Part shown: positions 18,745 to 29,076 of the stretch, piece after piece
Numbering within the stretch: position 1 is the stretch's first letter
How the letters are laid out: the number at the start of each line of letters is the position of its first letter
Assembly: GCF_029323795.1 (NCBI RefSeq)
Contig: NZ_CP119758.1
Coordinates: 744,001 to 808,000, forward strand
Direction of reading: 5' to 3'
Length of the DNA stretch: 64,000 nucleotides
DNA from: Zobellia alginiliquefaciens
Lineage (GTDB): Bacteria > Bacteroidota > Bacteroidia > Flavobacteriales > Flavobacteriaceae
Notes under the pieces: generated by a model
Databases searched by the model: none
The model's input: the letters and a program-made list of their open reading frames with translations, nothing else
Told to the model about the DNA's origin: nothing
Translations under genes and position numbers: made by a program

Positions 18745-20169
18745 TTATCTTTTTAAGGCAAAGTGTGCCTTTGTGGTTTTAGCCACTTCAATATTATTTT
18801 CCTGCTCTCCATACTCAATCTTAAACCAATACGTAGATGAAGGCAAGGGATTACCATTAAGTGTTCCGTCCCAAACTGAGTTAACTCCCAATTGCGCTAA
18901 AAGCTTTCCGTAGCGGTCAAAAACAAACACGATTGGATCCGTTAGTTCTTCTATTCCTTTAATATTCCAAGTATCATTAGCGCCATCATTGTTTGGAGTA
19001 AAAAACTTGGGATAACCAACTACTAGAAACTCTATAGGTTCTGTGGTTCCGCAACCATTCTTATCGTTAATGACCAAAGTATTTATACCCGGAGGAACAT
19101 CATTAAAAACCGCATCATCTTGAAACTCCCCTTCATTTATTGCGTATTCATAATCTCCATCACCGTCAACGAATATTTCTATATTGTTCATATCCGGATC
19201 TAAGGACAAATTTGAATTCAAGGTCTCCACACGATCAAGAACAGGCATTCCATAATAGGTGATAAGAATATCATCTAAAATATGACCTCCAGCATCCGTA
19301 GTAATATCAACATGGTACCTTCCCGATTCAGGACTAGGAACCGTAATTTGCGTAGCAGAAGGACCTGAACCTAATGGCGCATCTATTGTACCATCGTCAT
19401 CATAATCAACAGACCAAGCAATATTAGAAATATCGGGCCCTGCAGGGGAATTCAATGCACTCAAAGTAATATCCGGATCACCTTCACAAGCGGTTATATC
19501 CAAACCTAAAAACTCATCTCGTAACGTACAATCAAGAGCTGTATTTTGATCAGCCCTTACAGAACTTCCGGTAAACGTTAGCATAAAAGGCTCTTCCTCG
19601 TCATCAAAATTGGTGTTAAAATTATTGATCAAAATATAGTACACCTCCCCTGGCAGTACATCTAAATACTCATCATAAGTATTTAAATTCTGAGTTGTAG
19701 AGGGTACGCCAGCTTGGCCATTTTCCGGGTTCACCCCTAGCCCAGTAAATCTGGTATTATTCACTTCGTAATTACAACGTATAGGCTGCACCGATCCGGT
19801 GCCTATAGCCGTACAATCCACATCCGGACCATAAACGGCAAAATCCCATTCGGCCGTAGGTGTACCAGAACCACTCACCGGTAACGCTTCCAAGTCAAAA
19901 CCAACTTGACCTTCCGTTCCTGCCCTAAACACGAACCAAGATGTATTATTCTCTATGTTGGCATTGCTTACACTTCCTTTCTCAAGACAACCCGTTTCCG
20001 TAATAATTTCAGGATCAAAATCATCAATAACTCCGCTGCCGTCAGCATAACCCATAATAGGTGCATCGGCACATACGGGAATGGCCGTCCGGCAATCAGC
20101 TGAATTTTGTGCTTGAATTTCTGTGCCGAAAAAGAAAACAACGCAGATAACAGATAGTAAAAAACGCAT
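18745..20169 (-). CDS. T9SS type B sorting-domain protein (gliding-motility C-terminal type)
   Basis: A 474-aa secreted protein. The signal peptide ends at IQAQ. The N-terminal half holds a Cys-containing module beginning NSADCRTAIPVCADAP, with a CNYE segment and a YYILINNF strand. The C-terminal 90 residues are the CHU_C / type B sorting domain: PKFFTPNNDGANDTW, VFDRYGKLLAQL, WDGTLNGNPLPSSTYWFK, ending in HFALKR. This predicts export through the type IX system and surface attachment or release. It is paralogous to the protein at 20287, which lies upstream on the same strand 117 bases away. The physiological role is unknown. Confidence 0.92.
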   Translation of the reverse strand: MRFLLSVICVVFFFGTEIQAQNSADCRTAIPVCADAPIMGYADGSGVIDDFDPEIITETGCLEKGSVSNANIENNTSWFVFRAGTEGQVGFDLEALPVSGSGTPTAEWDFAVYGPDVDCTAIGTGSVQPIRCNYEVNNTRFTGLGVNPENGQAGVPSTTQNLNTYDEYLDVLPGEVYYILINNFNTNFDDEEEPFMLTFTGSSVRADQNTALDCTLRDEFLGLDITACEGDPDITLSALNSPAGPDISNIAWSVDYDDDGTIDAPLGSGPSATQITVPSPESGRYHVDITTDAGGHILDDILITYYGMPVLDRVETLNSNLSLDPDMNNIEIFVDGDGDYEYAINEGEFQDDAVFNDVPPGINTLVINDKNGCGTTEPIEFLVVGYPKFFTPNNDGANDTWNIKGIEELTDPIVFVFDRYGKLLAQLGVNSVWDGTLNGNPLPSSTYWFKIEYGEQENNIEVAKTTKAHFALKR

Positions 20170-20286
20170 AAGAATGGGGCTAAATCAATACTATTAAATA
20201 ACTCACAGACAGTGATTTTAGTATGTTTAAGCGTAAAATTGAGTAGTTTATCGATAAAATACCTGCCTTGAAGCAGATTCTAAAGC

Positions 20287-22089
20287 CTATCGTTTTAAAG
20301 AAAAATGATTATTGACATACTTGGCCGATACGGTTTCTCCATTTACAGAAGTATACGTTAACTTAAACCAGTAATCTGATTCGGGTAAAAGCTTTCCATT
20401 AAATACCCCATCCCATTGCTCATTGGAAGGGTCCAATTGAGCTAATAATTTCCCAAAACGATTGTAAATTGTGAGTACGGGAGAATCTAAAAATTCCGCT
20501 CCCGTAATGGTCCAATATTCATTGGAACCATCTCCGTTTGGTGTAAAAAACTTTGGAAAACCTATCACCACAATTTGTTCGGTAACATCTCCGCAACCTT
20601 GTGGATTATTTACAGTAACGGTATACATACCCGGCTCTACCTGATAGAACTTATTACCTGTTTGATAAGCACCATCATCTAACCGATACTCATAACCATC
20701 CGAAACTTCGGTTACCACTGTAACCGTATTATTATTTTGCAAGTCTTCAATTTCAATATCAATAATTTGCGGTGGTCTGGAGGTTAATACGGTTACCCTT
20801 TTAGAATCGCTACAACTTAAGCCTGATTGAGAATTTGTAACCGTTAGCTCATACTCTCCTTCTTCAGACACCAATATATTTGAAGTAATTTCACCCGAAC
20901 TCCACAAATAAGAATAGTTAGGGTTTGTACTTTCCATACCAATTGTGACACCAGCATCCGTCTCACATAAAAAGACATCTTGAGGAAAATCCAAAATAGG
21001 AGTTTCTATATTGATTAGCTGAAATTGCTGAGAAGCATCAAAACATCTAGAATTACGAATTGAGGTAAGGCGAACAAAAATAGTTTGAGAGCCAGACTGA
21101 GTTTGATATTCTTTTGGAAGAGCATTAGCCCCACCAACTGCATCGGCCATTGTGGTGTGATAGCTGACCAAAAATTCATTTGAATTTTGACTTCCTAAAA
21201 CTTCCATGTCTTTTTGAGAAAGATCATAAACCTCCAAACCACTGCATGAAGCATCATCAGAAACAGGATTTGCAACTGGCATAGCAGAAAAAGAAACCTG
21301 AACATCACTAATAATAGTTTCCGATGGCCTGACTACTTCCACTCTGTAATTAGCAGATGTAGTAACTTCATATGTGGGACTGTTTTCTCCCATTATTTCC
21401 GTAAATCCACTTCCCGAGTCCAGAAACCACCGGTAAGACAAAGCACCAGAAGTTGTTCCATCCAAAATAATAGTTTCATTCTCGCAAGCTGCTATTGGTG
21501 GCCCTAGAAGATTATTTATAATAGAACAATCCAGGGCATCAAAAGGATTGGTCACGAATATATGTCCAGAAAACTGAATAGAAAATCCAGAATTGTTATT
21601 ACTGAAATTATTTATAAGTAAATAATAATCTTCACCAGGAGTTACATCCAACCAAGCCTCATATTGAACATTTTCAGTATTGCCCGATGGATCTTCCCCC
21701 ACCCCAACAAATGCATTCTCATCCTGATTATCAAAAAAATTACATCGTATCGGCTCCCCTAAGTTACTACAGTCATTTGATTGGTACAGAGCAAAATCCC
21801 AATCTTCCAAAGTATCTATTCCTATATTAAAACCTAATTGCCCGGAAGCTCCTGTTCTAAATCGGTACCAAGCGGAATTGGACTCAATTGCCCCGCTCAA
21901 TGTTCGTTCCAAACAGCCAGTAGTTGCCGCCCCACTAAAGTCATCCACACCAAAGCCTGTAGTACCTCCGTTCACCGGAGTATTGTTACAAATAGGAATA
22001 GCGCTGCCACAATCTGCAGAAACCTGTGCCATAACAGCATTTATCCCCAGAAAAAACAACATAAACCATAAGCTGGCAAAACGACTCAT
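20287..22089 (-). CDS. T9SS type B sorting-domain protein with Ig-like region
   Basis: A 600-aa secreted protein, paralogous to the downstream 474-aa protein. It has a signal peptide (to VMAQ), the same N-terminal Cys module starting VSADCGSAIPICNNTP, two or three Ig/PKD-like beta modules in the middle (for example YRWFLDSGSGF and SYLWSSGE with flanking Cys), and the C-terminal type B sorting domain PKFFTPNGDGSNEYW, IYNRFGKLLAQL and HFSLKR. It is longer than its paralogue because of the extra central modules. The gene is divergent from folE. Function beyond T9SS export is not known. Confidence 0.92.
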   Translation of the reverse strand: MSRFASLWFMLFFLGINAVMAQVSADCGSAIPICNNTPVNGGTTGFGVDDFSGAATTGCLERTLSGAIESNSAWYRFRTGASGQLGFNIGIDTLEDWDFALYQSNDCSNLGEPIRCNFFDNQDENAFVGVGEDPSGNTENVQYEAWLDVTPGEDYYLLINNFSNNNSGFSIQFSGHIFVTNPFDALDCSIINNLLGPPIAACENETIILDGTTSGALSYRWFLDSGSGFTEIMGENSPTYEVTTSANYRVEVVRPSETIISDVQVSFSAMPVANPVSDDASCSGLEVYDLSQKDMEVLGSQNSNEFLVSYHTTMADAVGGANALPKEYQTQSGSQTIFVRLTSIRNSRCFDASQQFQLINIETPILDFPQDVFLCETDAGVTIGMESTNPNYSYLWSSGEITSNILVSEEGEYELTVTNSQSGLSCSDSKRVTVLTSRPPQIIDIEIEDLQNNNTVTVVTEVSDGYEYRLDDGAYQTGNKFYQVEPGMYTVTVNNPQGCGDVTEQIVVIGFPKFFTPNGDGSNEYWTITGAEFLDSPVLTIYNRFGKLLAQLDPSNEQWDGVFNGKLLPESDYWFKLTYTSVNGETVSAKYVNNHFSLKR

Positions 22090-22195
22090 TTTAAAGATGA
22101 TACCTTATATATTATAAAAGTACTTTCTTCCTTTTCTTAACAGCAATTTATGTTGTGTATCAAGACATATAGAACATAAAGTGCCATATTATGTA

Positions 22196-22203
22196 TATCT
22201 TTG
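22196..22203 (+). promoter_or_regulatory. Possible -7 promoter element for folE
   Basis: TATCTTTG fits the Bacteroidota -7 consensus TAnnTTTG and lies about 87 bases before the chosen folE start. A good -33 TTG is not seen at the ideal spacing, so support is partial. Confidence 0.35.
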
Positions 22204-22289
22204 CAGTTCGTTTTACTCAGCACAACGTGTAATGTATTGAAACTTTTTAAGACGAATTGGACATTATAAATGTCAATAGATATAAGCAG

Positions 22290-22973
22290 ATGAAAATTGA
22301 TAGTACTTTGGAAAAGCAATTTGATGAATTAGGAGACGACCACGTTTCTGCATCGGAAGATACCCCCTTACGTGAAGACGCATTCGTATTAAACGATGAT
22401 GATAAGATTGAAAGAATTAAAGATAACGTAAGAGACATATTGCTCACTTTAGGTCTAGACCTAGATGATGACAGTCTTAAAGGCACCCCTAATAGAGTTG
22501 CCAAAATGTTCGTAAAAGAGATTTTTGGAGGTCTACACCCAGATAGAAAACCTAAATCCTCTACGTTCAGCAATAAATATAAATACGGAGAAATGCTTGT
22601 AGAAAAGAACATTACGCTCTACTCTACCTGCGAACACCACCTTTTACCAATCGTTGGCCGTGCACACATTGCCTACATCTCTAACGGAACGGTTGTTGGC
22701 CTTTCTAAAATGAACCGTGTAGTAGATTATTATGCAAAAAGACCTCAGGTACAAGAACGCTTGAACATCCAGATTGTTAGGGAACTTCAAAAGGTATTAG
22801 GTACCGATGATGTTGCCTGTGTTATAGACGCCAAGCACCTTTGCGTAAATTCAAGAGGTATACGCGATATAGAAAGCAGTACAGTAACAGCAGAATACGG
22901 TGGCAAATTTAAAGAAGAAGCCGTACGTCGTGAGTTTTTAGATTATATAAAATTAGAGACCAACTTCCAATAG
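22290..22973 (+). CDS. folE: GTP cyclohydrolase I
   Basis: Converts GTP to dihydroneopterin triphosphate, the first step of folate and tetrahydrobiopterin synthesis. The chosen ATG at 22290 gives 227 aa; the frame also opens at a TTG at 22257, adding 11 residues. The core has GTPNRVAKMFVKEIF, the zinc and catalytic STCEHHLLP segment, GLSKMNRVVDYYAKRPQ and CVIDAKHLCVNSRGI, so the zinc ligands (Cys, His, Cys) are all present. The N-terminal 60 residues are acidic and variable. cysS starts 13 bases downstream, so they form an operon. The folP gene of the same pathway is at 2286, in a separate unit. Confidence 0.96.
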   Translation: MKIDSTLEKQFDELGDDHVSASEDTPLREDAFVLNDDDKIERIKDNVRDILLTLGLDLDDDSLKGTPNRVAKMFVKEIFGGLHPDRKPKSSTFSNKYKYGEMLVEKNITLYSTCEHHLLPIVGRAHIAYISNGTVVGLSKMNRVVDYYAKRPQVQERLNIQIVRELQKVLGTDDVACVIDAKHLCVNSRGIRDIESSTVTAEYGGKFKEEAVRREFLDYIKLETNFQ

Positions 22974-22986
22974 CCAATAGTATAAC

Positions 22987-24465
22987 ATGCAATTGTACCA
23001 GAACCAGAAGTTAAAGATTTACAATTCCCTTTCCGGTAAAAAAGAAACATTTAAACCTTTAAACGAAGGTCACATAGGCATGTATGTTTGCGGTCCTACG
23101 GTGTACAGCAATGTGCATTTGGGCAATTGCCGTACTTTTATGTCTTTTGATATGATCTTTAGGTATCTCAAACATTTGGGATACAAAGTACGCTATGTCC
23201 GCAACATTACGGATGCCGGACATTTGGTTGATGATGCGGAAGACGGTGAAGACAAGATTGCTAAAAAAGCTAGACTGGAAAAATTGGAACCTATGGAAGT
23301 GGTACAGCGCTACACCATAGACTTTCATAACATCTTAGAACAGTTTAATTTTTTACCCCCAAGTATAGAACCTACTGCTACTGGGCATATTATTGAGCAA
23401 ATAGAGATTATAAAAAACATTCTTGACAAAGGCTTTGCCTATGAGGTAAACGGTTCTGTATATTTTGATGTTTCCAAGTTCAATGACCATAATGAATACG
23501 GCCAATTGAGTGGAAGAAAGTTAGAAGATATGATTGCTAACACCCGCGAACTTGCCGCTCAAGACGACAAAAAAAGTCCACAAGATTTTGCGCTTTGGAA
23601 AAAAGCCGAGCCACAGCATATTATGCGTTGGCCCTCTCCTTGGGGAGATGGTTTTCCTGGATGGCACCTTGAGTGTACTGCCATGAGCACCAAATATTTA
23701 GGTGAAACTTTTGATATTCACGGTGGTGGAATGGACCTGAAATTCCCACATCACGAATGTGAAATAGCCCAGGCCGAAGCATGCTACGGCCATTCACCTG
23801 TGAACTATTGGATGCATGCCAATATGTTGACCATGAACGGTAAAAAAATGGCTAAATCTACTGGGAACAATATACTTCCTGGGGAGATTTTTACCGGTGA
23901 GAACGATATTCTTAGTAAGGCCTTTTCTCCGTCCGTAGTTCGCTTTTTCATGATGCAGGCACACTATACCAGTATTCTAGATTTAAGCAATGATGCGTTG
24001 TTGGCGTCCGAAAAAGGATTTGGTCGTTTAATGGACTCTCTTTTGGTTTTAAAAGGATTAGATACCGGTTCTACCAGCAATTTTAATGTTGAAGCATGGA
24101 AACAACAGTGCTATGACGCCATGAACGACGATTTTAATACTCCTATTTTAATTGCCAATCTTTTTGAAGCCGTCAAACATATCAATCTAATTAAAGAAGG
24201 AAAAGAGAGTATTACCGCTACGGATAAAGAACTACTTATACAGACTTTGAACGGGTTTATCTTTGATATTTTAGGGTTAGAACAAAAAGGAGGTTCTACT
24301 GAAGATGCAGGTAAACTTTCAGGTGTTGTAGAACTATTGATTCAATTGCGAAAAGAAGCTCGTGAGAATAAGGATTTTGCCACATCAGATAAAATACGTG
24401 ACCAGTTAGCAGAACTTGGCATTCAGTTGAAAGATGGCAAAGAAGGCACCACCTTTAGCATCTAA
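22987..24465 (+). CDS. cysS: Cysteinyl-tRNA synthetase
   Basis: Charges tRNA-Cys. The 492-aa class I enzyme has the first zinc ligand Cys35 in YVCGPTVY, the HIGH-equivalent HLGN at 44-47, the WHLECTAMS zinc loop, [10 protein letters not shown], and the KMSKS-equivalent KKMAKSTGN. The C-terminal DALR-type helical domain is present. Length is normal. It follows folE by 13 bases and converges with the AraC-family regulator gene with only eight bases between stop codons and no clear terminator. Confidence 0.97.
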   Translation: MQLYQNQKLKIYNSLSGKKETFKPLNEGHIGMYVCGPTVYSNVHLGNCRTFMSFDMIFRYLKHLGYKVRYVRNITDAGHLVDDAEDGEDKIAKKARLEKLEPMEVVQRYTIDFHNILEQFNFLPPSIEPTATGHIIEQIEIIKNILDKGFAYEVNGSVYFDVSKFNDHNEYGQLSGRKLEDMIANTRELAAQDDKKSPQDFALWKKAEPQHIMRWPSPWGDGFPGWHLECTAMSTKYLGETFDIHGGGMDLKFPHHECEIAQAEACYGHSPVNYWMHANMLTMNGKKMAKSTGNNILPGEIFTGENDILSKAFSPSVVRFFMMQAHYTSILDLSNDALLASEKGFGRLMDSLLVLKGLDTGSTSNFNVEAWKQQCYDAMNDDFNTPILIANLFEAVKHINLIKEGKESITATDKELLIQTLNGFIFDILGLEQKGGSTEDAGKLSGVVELLIQLRKEARENKDFATSDKIRDQLAELGIQLKDGKEGTTFSI

Positions 24466-24473
24466 AAAACATT

Positions 24474-25391
24474 TTAAATAATGGTATTCGTTGTTTTCGC
24501 CTGGTAATCACCGGGCGAAATATGTTGATGTGCCTTAAACACTCTATTAAAGTAGGACCGGCTCTCAAAACCACACTCCATATAAACGTTTTTAATACTT
24601 CGGTTCGGATCCTGCAATAGCCCTGCCGCTAATTTAATTCGCTCATTATTGATAAACTCTATAGGCGAAATACCAAGTTCGGTTTTAAAAACCCTGTAAA
24701 AATGAGAGGGACTTAAATAAGCCTTTTTGCTCAGCTCTTCTACACTTAAATTTTGATGAAGGTGCTCTCTAATATATCGGACCACCCCGGCCAACCTACT
24801 ATTTTCATGGAGTTTTAAAGTCGAGTTTGAATAAATTTTCCGCTCATTCGTCTGCAGGATTCTTATAATTAATTCACGCAGCATATTATCCACAAAAAAA
24901 TCTTTAGACGGATGATTTTCCGTAAACAGAAATAGCAGGCGCTTTAAAATTTGATAGATACCCGCGTCATTGACAAAATGAAAATTATAATCCATTAAGT
25001 CCCATTCCTTACCATTATGTTTTGGCATGGTCTCATTCATAAGCTGTAGCACCTTGTCTATTTTATCCTCAGAAATAGCGAGCGCCAAACAACGGGTAGG
25101 ATTTTTGCGCATAGCTTCCGGAAAATCAATACACATAGTTTCATTAGAAGGAAGCACCAAAGATTCTCCGGGCAGAAAACTAAAAGACTCATAGTTTCTT
25201 AGATGCATTATTTTCTTTCCTTCTATCATACTTGCCAAAACAGGTTGGTCAAATTTTAATAGCACCCGTTCCGCCTGTTGATGTGTTTCAAAAACATGCA
25301 ATGCAGCATTATTCAAAGTATACGAGGTTTGGTTTTCGACCAACGTTTCCAACTTCCTATTTGATAGAAATTTATCCGATAATTCAACCAT
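24474..25391 (-). CDS. AraC-family transcriptional regulator
   Basis: A 305-aa regulator. The N-terminal part is a cupin-like sensing domain of about 190 residues that resembles regulators of aldehyde dehydrogenase genes. The C-terminal double helix-turn-helix domain (about 205-300) includes LSVEELSKKAYLSPSHFYRVFK, GISPIEFINNERI and CGFESRSYFNRVFK, with the classical AraC second-helix pattern. It is transcribed divergently from the aldehyde dehydrogenase gene across 222 bases, the usual layout for a regulator that controls its neighbour. The inducer is unknown; an aldehyde or alcohol is likely from context. Confidence 0.9.
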   Translation of the reverse strand: MVELSDKFLSNRKLETLVENQTSYTLNNAALHVFETHQQAERVLLKFDQPVLASMIEGKKIMHLRNYESFSFLPGESLVLPSNETMCIDFPEAMRKNPTRCLALAISEDKIDKVLQLMNETMPKHNGKEWDLMDYNFHFVNDAGIYQILKRLLFLFTENHPSKDFFVDNMLRELIIRILQTNERKIYSNSTLKLHENSRLAGVVRYIREHLHQNLSVEELSKKAYLSPSHFYRVFKTELGISPIEFINNERIKLAAGLLQDPNRSIKNVYMECGFESRSYFNRVFKAHQHISPGDYQAKTTNTII

Positions 25392-25613
25392 AACTGCACC
25401 AGTATCAATTCAACCTATTAATCCCTAAGAAATATACAAAATAAGCATCAGTAAAATATCAATTTAACAAAGAATGATAGAATTGTTCATACCTATAGTA
25501 GAATAGGTCAGATAATTTCAGTTCAACTCCACTACATTTAGAAAACCAATTGTACTCATCTGAAAAAGAGACACATACTAAGAAACGTATCTATTAACTT
25601 AATATACTTAACT

Positions 25614-27134
25614 ATGAGCACACAAACAGTTGAACAAGACGTATTACAAAAACCAAAGTTCAAAAGTCAATATGAAAATTATATTGGCGGAAAATGGACA
25701 GCCCCTATGAAAGGTGAGTATTTTGACAACCTTTCTCCTGTAGACGGAAACGTATTCACTAAAATAGCCCGTTCCACATCAGAGGATATAGAACTTGCCA
25801 TTGATGCCGCATGGATCGCCGCTTCCGAATGGAACAGATCGTCAGCAACCACTAGAAGCAATATGCTATTAAAAATTGCCGACGTTATGGAACGTAATCT
25901 GGAGACCTTGGCAAGAGCCGAAACTTGGGACAACGGTAAAGCCATTAGAGAAACCACTGCTGCAGATATACCTCTGGCCATAGACCATTTTAGATATTTT
26001 GCCGGTGTCATCAGAGCGGAAGAAGGCTCCGTCAGCGAATTAGATTCAAACACCGTTGCGTTAAACGTTACCGAACCACTTGGGGTAGTAGCACAAATCA
26101 TTCCTTGGAATTTCCCAATTCTTATGGCCACTTGGAAATTGGCACCCGCATTGGCAGCAGGAAACTGTGTCGTATTAAAACCCGCAGAGCAAACCCCGGT
26201 AGGCATTCTGGTTCTTATGGAACTAATTGAAGGTATTTTACCGGCAGGCGTATTAAACGTTGTAAACGGTTTTGGCGCGGAAGCAGGCAAACCTTTAGCC
26301 TCAAGCCCAAGAATAAATAAAGTAGCTTTTACGGGTGAAACAACAACAGGACAGTTAATCATGCAATATGCATCTAAAAACATTACTCCCGTCACATTAG
26401 AGCTAGGTGGAAAATCACCGAATATCTTCTTTGAAAGCATTATTGATGCCGATGATGATTTCTTTGACAAATGCCTGGAAGGAGCCGTAATGTTCGCACT
26501 TAACCAAGGAGAAGTTTGCACTTGCCCATCAAGAATGTTAGTTCAGGAAAGCATCTATGACCGCTTTATGGAAAGAGTTATAGAACGTACCAAGGCCATA
26601 AAATTAGGTCACCCGTTAGATCCAACAACAATGATGGGTGCACAGGCTTCAAACGACCAATATGAAAAAATTCTCAATTACATTAATATCGGCAAAGAGG
26701 AAGGGTGCGAAGTACTGACTGGTGGAGAGGCGGCCTACAACGAAAGTCTTGAAGGTGGTTATTATATACAGCCTACGATTCTTAAAGGAAACAACAAGAT
26801 GAGGGTATTTCAAGAAGAAATATTTGGTCCCGTAGTTTGCGTTACCACTTTTAAAGACGAAGCCGAAGCCATAGAAATCGCCAATGACACCCTTTACGGA
26901 CTAGGTGCCGGGGTTTGGACCAGGGATACACACCAGGCCTACCAAATTTCCAGAGCGGTCCAAGCGGGTAGGGTCTGGGTAAACTGTTACCACTTGTATC
27001 CTGCTCACGCTCCTTTTGGAGGATACAAAAAATCAGGTATTGGCAGAGAAAACCATAAGATGATGTTAGCACACTACAGACAAACTAAAAATATGCTGAT
27101 TTCATACGATAAAAAGGCCATGGGTTTCTTTTAA
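25614..27134 (+). CDS. NAD(P)-dependent aldehyde dehydrogenase (acetaldehyde dehydrogenase-like)
   Basis: Oxidises aldehydes to acids with NAD(P). The 506-aa protein has the ALDH fold with IIPWNFP near 162-168, the LKPAEQTP cofactor segment, the FTGET Rossmann motif near 239-243, the general base in ELGGKSP (Glu263), and the catalytic Cys302 in NQGEVCTC. The sequence is closest in character to the bacterial acetaldehyde/ExaC-type group that lacks an extra domain. A DUF779 gene follows after a single base and an AraC regulator lies divergently upstream. Together they suggest an inducible aldehyde-oxidation unit. The exact substrate cannot be read from sequence. Confidence 0.92.
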   Translation: MSTQTVEQDVLQKPKFKSQYENYIGGKWTAPMKGEYFDNLSPVDGNVFTKIARSTSEDIELAIDAAWIAASEWNRSSATTRSNMLLKIADVMERNLETLARAETWDNGKAIRETTAADIPLAIDHFRYFAGVIRAEEGSVSELDSNTVALNVTEPLGVVAQIIPWNFPILMATWKLAPALAAGNCVVLKPAEQTPVGILVLMELIEGILPAGVLNVVNGFGAEAGKPLASSPRINKVAFTGETTTGQLIMQYASKNITPVTLELGGKSPNIFFESIIDADDDFFDKCLEGAVMFALNQGEVCTCPSRMLVQESIYDRFMERVIERTKAIKLGHPLDPTTMMGAQASNDQYEKILNYINIGKEEGCEVLTGGEAAYNESLEGGYYIQPTILKGNNKMRVFQEEIFGPVVCVTTFKDEAEAIEIANDTLYGLGAGVWTRDTHQAYQISRAVQAGRVWVNCYHLYPAHAPFGGYKKSGIGRENHKMMLAHYRQTKNMLISYDKKAMGFF

Positions 27135-27135
27135 T

Positions 27136-27507
27136 ATGAAAACACAAAGAGTTCTAGTTACGGAGGAAGCAAAAAAGGTTATTGAAAGCCTTAAGAAAAC
27201 GCATGGTGAACTTATGTTTCACCAAAGTGGTGGTTGCTGTGATGGCTCTTCGCCCATGTGTTTCAGCAAAGGTGAACTTATTCTGAACGAAACCGATATT
27301 TGGCTTGGCAATATTGCCGATTGTGATTTTTACATGTCTCAAGACCAGTTTGAATATTGGAAACACACCCAGTTAACGATTGATGTGACCAAAGGAAGAG
27401 GTGCCAGTTTTTCTTTGGAAATTCCATTAGGAGTTCGGTTTGTGATAAAGTCAAGGTTGTTTTCTGAAAAGGAAGCCCTAGAATTAGAGCCGGTCCATCA
27501 CGCATAA
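27136..27507 (+). CDS. DUF779 protein linked to aldehyde dehydrogenase
   Basis: A 123-aa soluble protein of the DUF779 family. The hallmark is a Cys-rich GGCCDGSSPMC loop at about residues 35-45, which could bind metal or do thiol chemistry; that is inference. It begins one base after the ALDH stop codon, so the two are translationally linked, and an intrinsic terminator follows. DUF779 is known to occur next to acetaldehyde dehydrogenases in many bacteria, but its role is undefined. It may be an accessory or maturation factor. Confidence 0.88.
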   Translation: MKTQRVLVTEEAKKVIESLKKTHGELMFHQSGGCCDGSSPMCFSKGELILNETDIWLGNIADCDFYMSQDQFEYWKHTQLTIDVTKGRGASFSLEIPLGVRFVIKSRLFSEKEALELEPVHHA

Positions 27508-27537
27508 TAAATAGTAAAATCTTTACACAAAGTTTAA

Positions 27538-27561
27538 AATCCGCATTATAAAATGCGGATT
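27538..27561 (+). terminator. Intrinsic terminator after the ALDH-DUF779 operon
   Basis: AATCCGCATT (27538-27547) pairs with AATGCGGATT (27552-27561) around an ATAA loop, followed by TTTTTATTTG. It lies 30 bases after the DUF779 stop. Confidence 0.92.
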
Positions 27562-27640
27562 TTTTATTTGGTGATCATAAGTTTTCAGATAAATCTATTC
27601 ATCAAATAGTTGTATTTTTACGTCTCTAAATCTCATTATA

Positions 27641-27874
27641 TTGGCACTTACATTAAAAAAAATCATGATAGCTCCTTTCGTATTTTTAGTTAGGTTTTAT
27701 CAACTCGCCATCTCTCCTTATACACCTGCAACGTGCCGCTACTCCCCTACTTGCTCACAATACACCTTAGAAGCTTTAAAAAAACATGGCCTATTTAAAG
27801 GAGGTTGGTTAGCTATTAAACGTATATTTAGCTGTAATCCATGGGGAGGGAAAGGTTACGACCCAGTACCTTAA
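27641..27874 (+). CDS. yidD: YidD, membrane protein insertion efficiency factor
   Basis: A 77-aa protein thought to assist YidC-dependent membrane insertion at the inner face of the membrane. It has the family signature [21 protein letters not shown] with three conserved Cys, then [13 protein letters not shown] and the C-terminal [13 protein letters not shown]. The length is normal. The start is uncertain: a non-ATG start near 27641 keeps the usual N-terminal LKKI segment, while the first ATG is at 27665. It lies upstream of lgt on the same strand. In this genome it is not next to rnpA or yidC within the window. Confidence 0.93.
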   Translation: MALTLKKIMIAPFVFLVRFYQLAISPYTPATCRYSPTCSQYTLEALKKHGLFKGGWLAIKRIFSCNPWGGKGYDPVP

Positions 27875-28010
27875 ACCATTAAAACAAGTTCAATTTATAT
27901 TGATTGGCATGCTCTCTACTGATCGTTAAAATTTATAACTACGATTTAAGATATAGGAAAGCCTAACGGCTATCTATTTTATTATCTTAGTGCCCTTAAA
28001 ACTCCTTAAC

Positions 28011-28973
28011 ATGTACTTTTTAGGTATTATCTGGAATCCGAATGAAACCCTTTTTTCTCTCGGTCCGTTACAGATCAAATATTACAACTTACTTTGGATT
28101 ACGTCTTTTGCTCTAGGTTGGTATATCATGAAACGTATTTTCACCAATGAAAATAAAACTGTAGAGCAATTAGATTCGCTTTTTATCCATACAGTTCTGG
28201 CTACAATGTTAGGTGCACGGTTGGGGCATGTTTTCTTTTATGACTGGCCATATTACAAAAATCACCTGCTAGAGATATTGCTGCCTATTCGAGAGAGTGC
28301 GTCAGGGCAACTCTTTGGTTTTATTAACGGCTACGAATTTACCGGCTTTACCGGTCTTGCCAGTCATGGCGCCATTATTGGGGTACTGATAGGCACGTAT
28401 CTATACCAAAAGAAGTATCCAGATATGAAAACCCTTTGGCTACTGGACCGTATGGTAATTCCGTTTGCAATTGGAGCATTTTGTGTGCGATTGGGCAACT
28501 TTTTCAATTCTGAAATTAACGGAAAAATCACTGACGAATCTTTTATTTTCGCCACAAAATTCATTCGTGATTCAGACGATATGCATCCGTCACAAGCATT
28601 AGCCATTACTCAAGAAAAGACTTTAAGTGTGGCGTATGATGCTTTAGAAAACAATCCTCAGTTTGCCGATCAGTTGGCTCAGATTCCTTTTCGCCATCCA
28701 GCACAATTGTATGAAGGGGTCGCTTACATCTTTGTATTTGTTCTCCTTTACTACCTCTACTGGAATACGGATAAACGAAACAACTCAGGCTACCTTTTTG
28801 GTCTGTTCCTTGTATTGCTTTGGACCATACGTTTCTTCGTAGAATTTGTAAAGAAAAGTCAAGGTGGTTTCGAAGAAAGTCTTGGACTGCTTTCAACCGG
28901 ACAGTGGTTAAGTATTCCGTTCATTCTAATTGGTCTTTATTTCATGTTTAGGCCAAAAGTTGCAAAATCATAA
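28011..28973 (+). CDS. lgt: Phosphatidylglycerol-prolipoprotein diacylglyceryl transferase
   Basis: Adds diacylglycerol to the lipobox Cys of prolipoproteins in the inner membrane. The 320-aa multi-pass protein contains GARLGHVFFYDW, the periplasmic RLGNFFNSEINGK signature segment with its essential Arg and Asn, and HPAQLYEG. The ATG at 28011 is chosen over a GTG at 27990 because it gives the usual short N-terminus before the LGPLQIKYY segment. The window encodes many predicted lipoproteins, including the giant one at 30480, that would be substrates. A DUF192 lipoprotein gene follows 103 bases downstream. Confidence 0.95.
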   Translation: MYFLGIIWNPNETLFSLGPLQIKYYNLLWITSFALGWYIMKRIFTNENKTVEQLDSLFIHTVLATMLGARLGHVFFYDWPYYKNHLLEILLPIRESASGQLFGFINGYEFTGFTGLASHGAIIGVLIGTYLYQKKYPDMKTLWLLDRMVIPFAIGAFCVRLGNFFNSEINGKITDESFIFATKFIRDSDDMHPSQALAITQEKTLSVAYDALENNPQFADQLAQIPFRHPAQLYEGVAYIFVFVLLYYLYWNTDKRNNSGYLFGLFLVLLWTIRFFVEFVKKSQGGFEESLGLLSTGQWLSIPFILIGLYFMFRPKVAKS

Positions 28974-29076
28974 TTAATATTGATTTTCTTTTACGACTGA
29001 AAACTAAAGTCGGTGTTTTGACAATGAGCAAAACACTTCATTTATCATCGACTTTTTAAACGTAAGCGATACTAAA

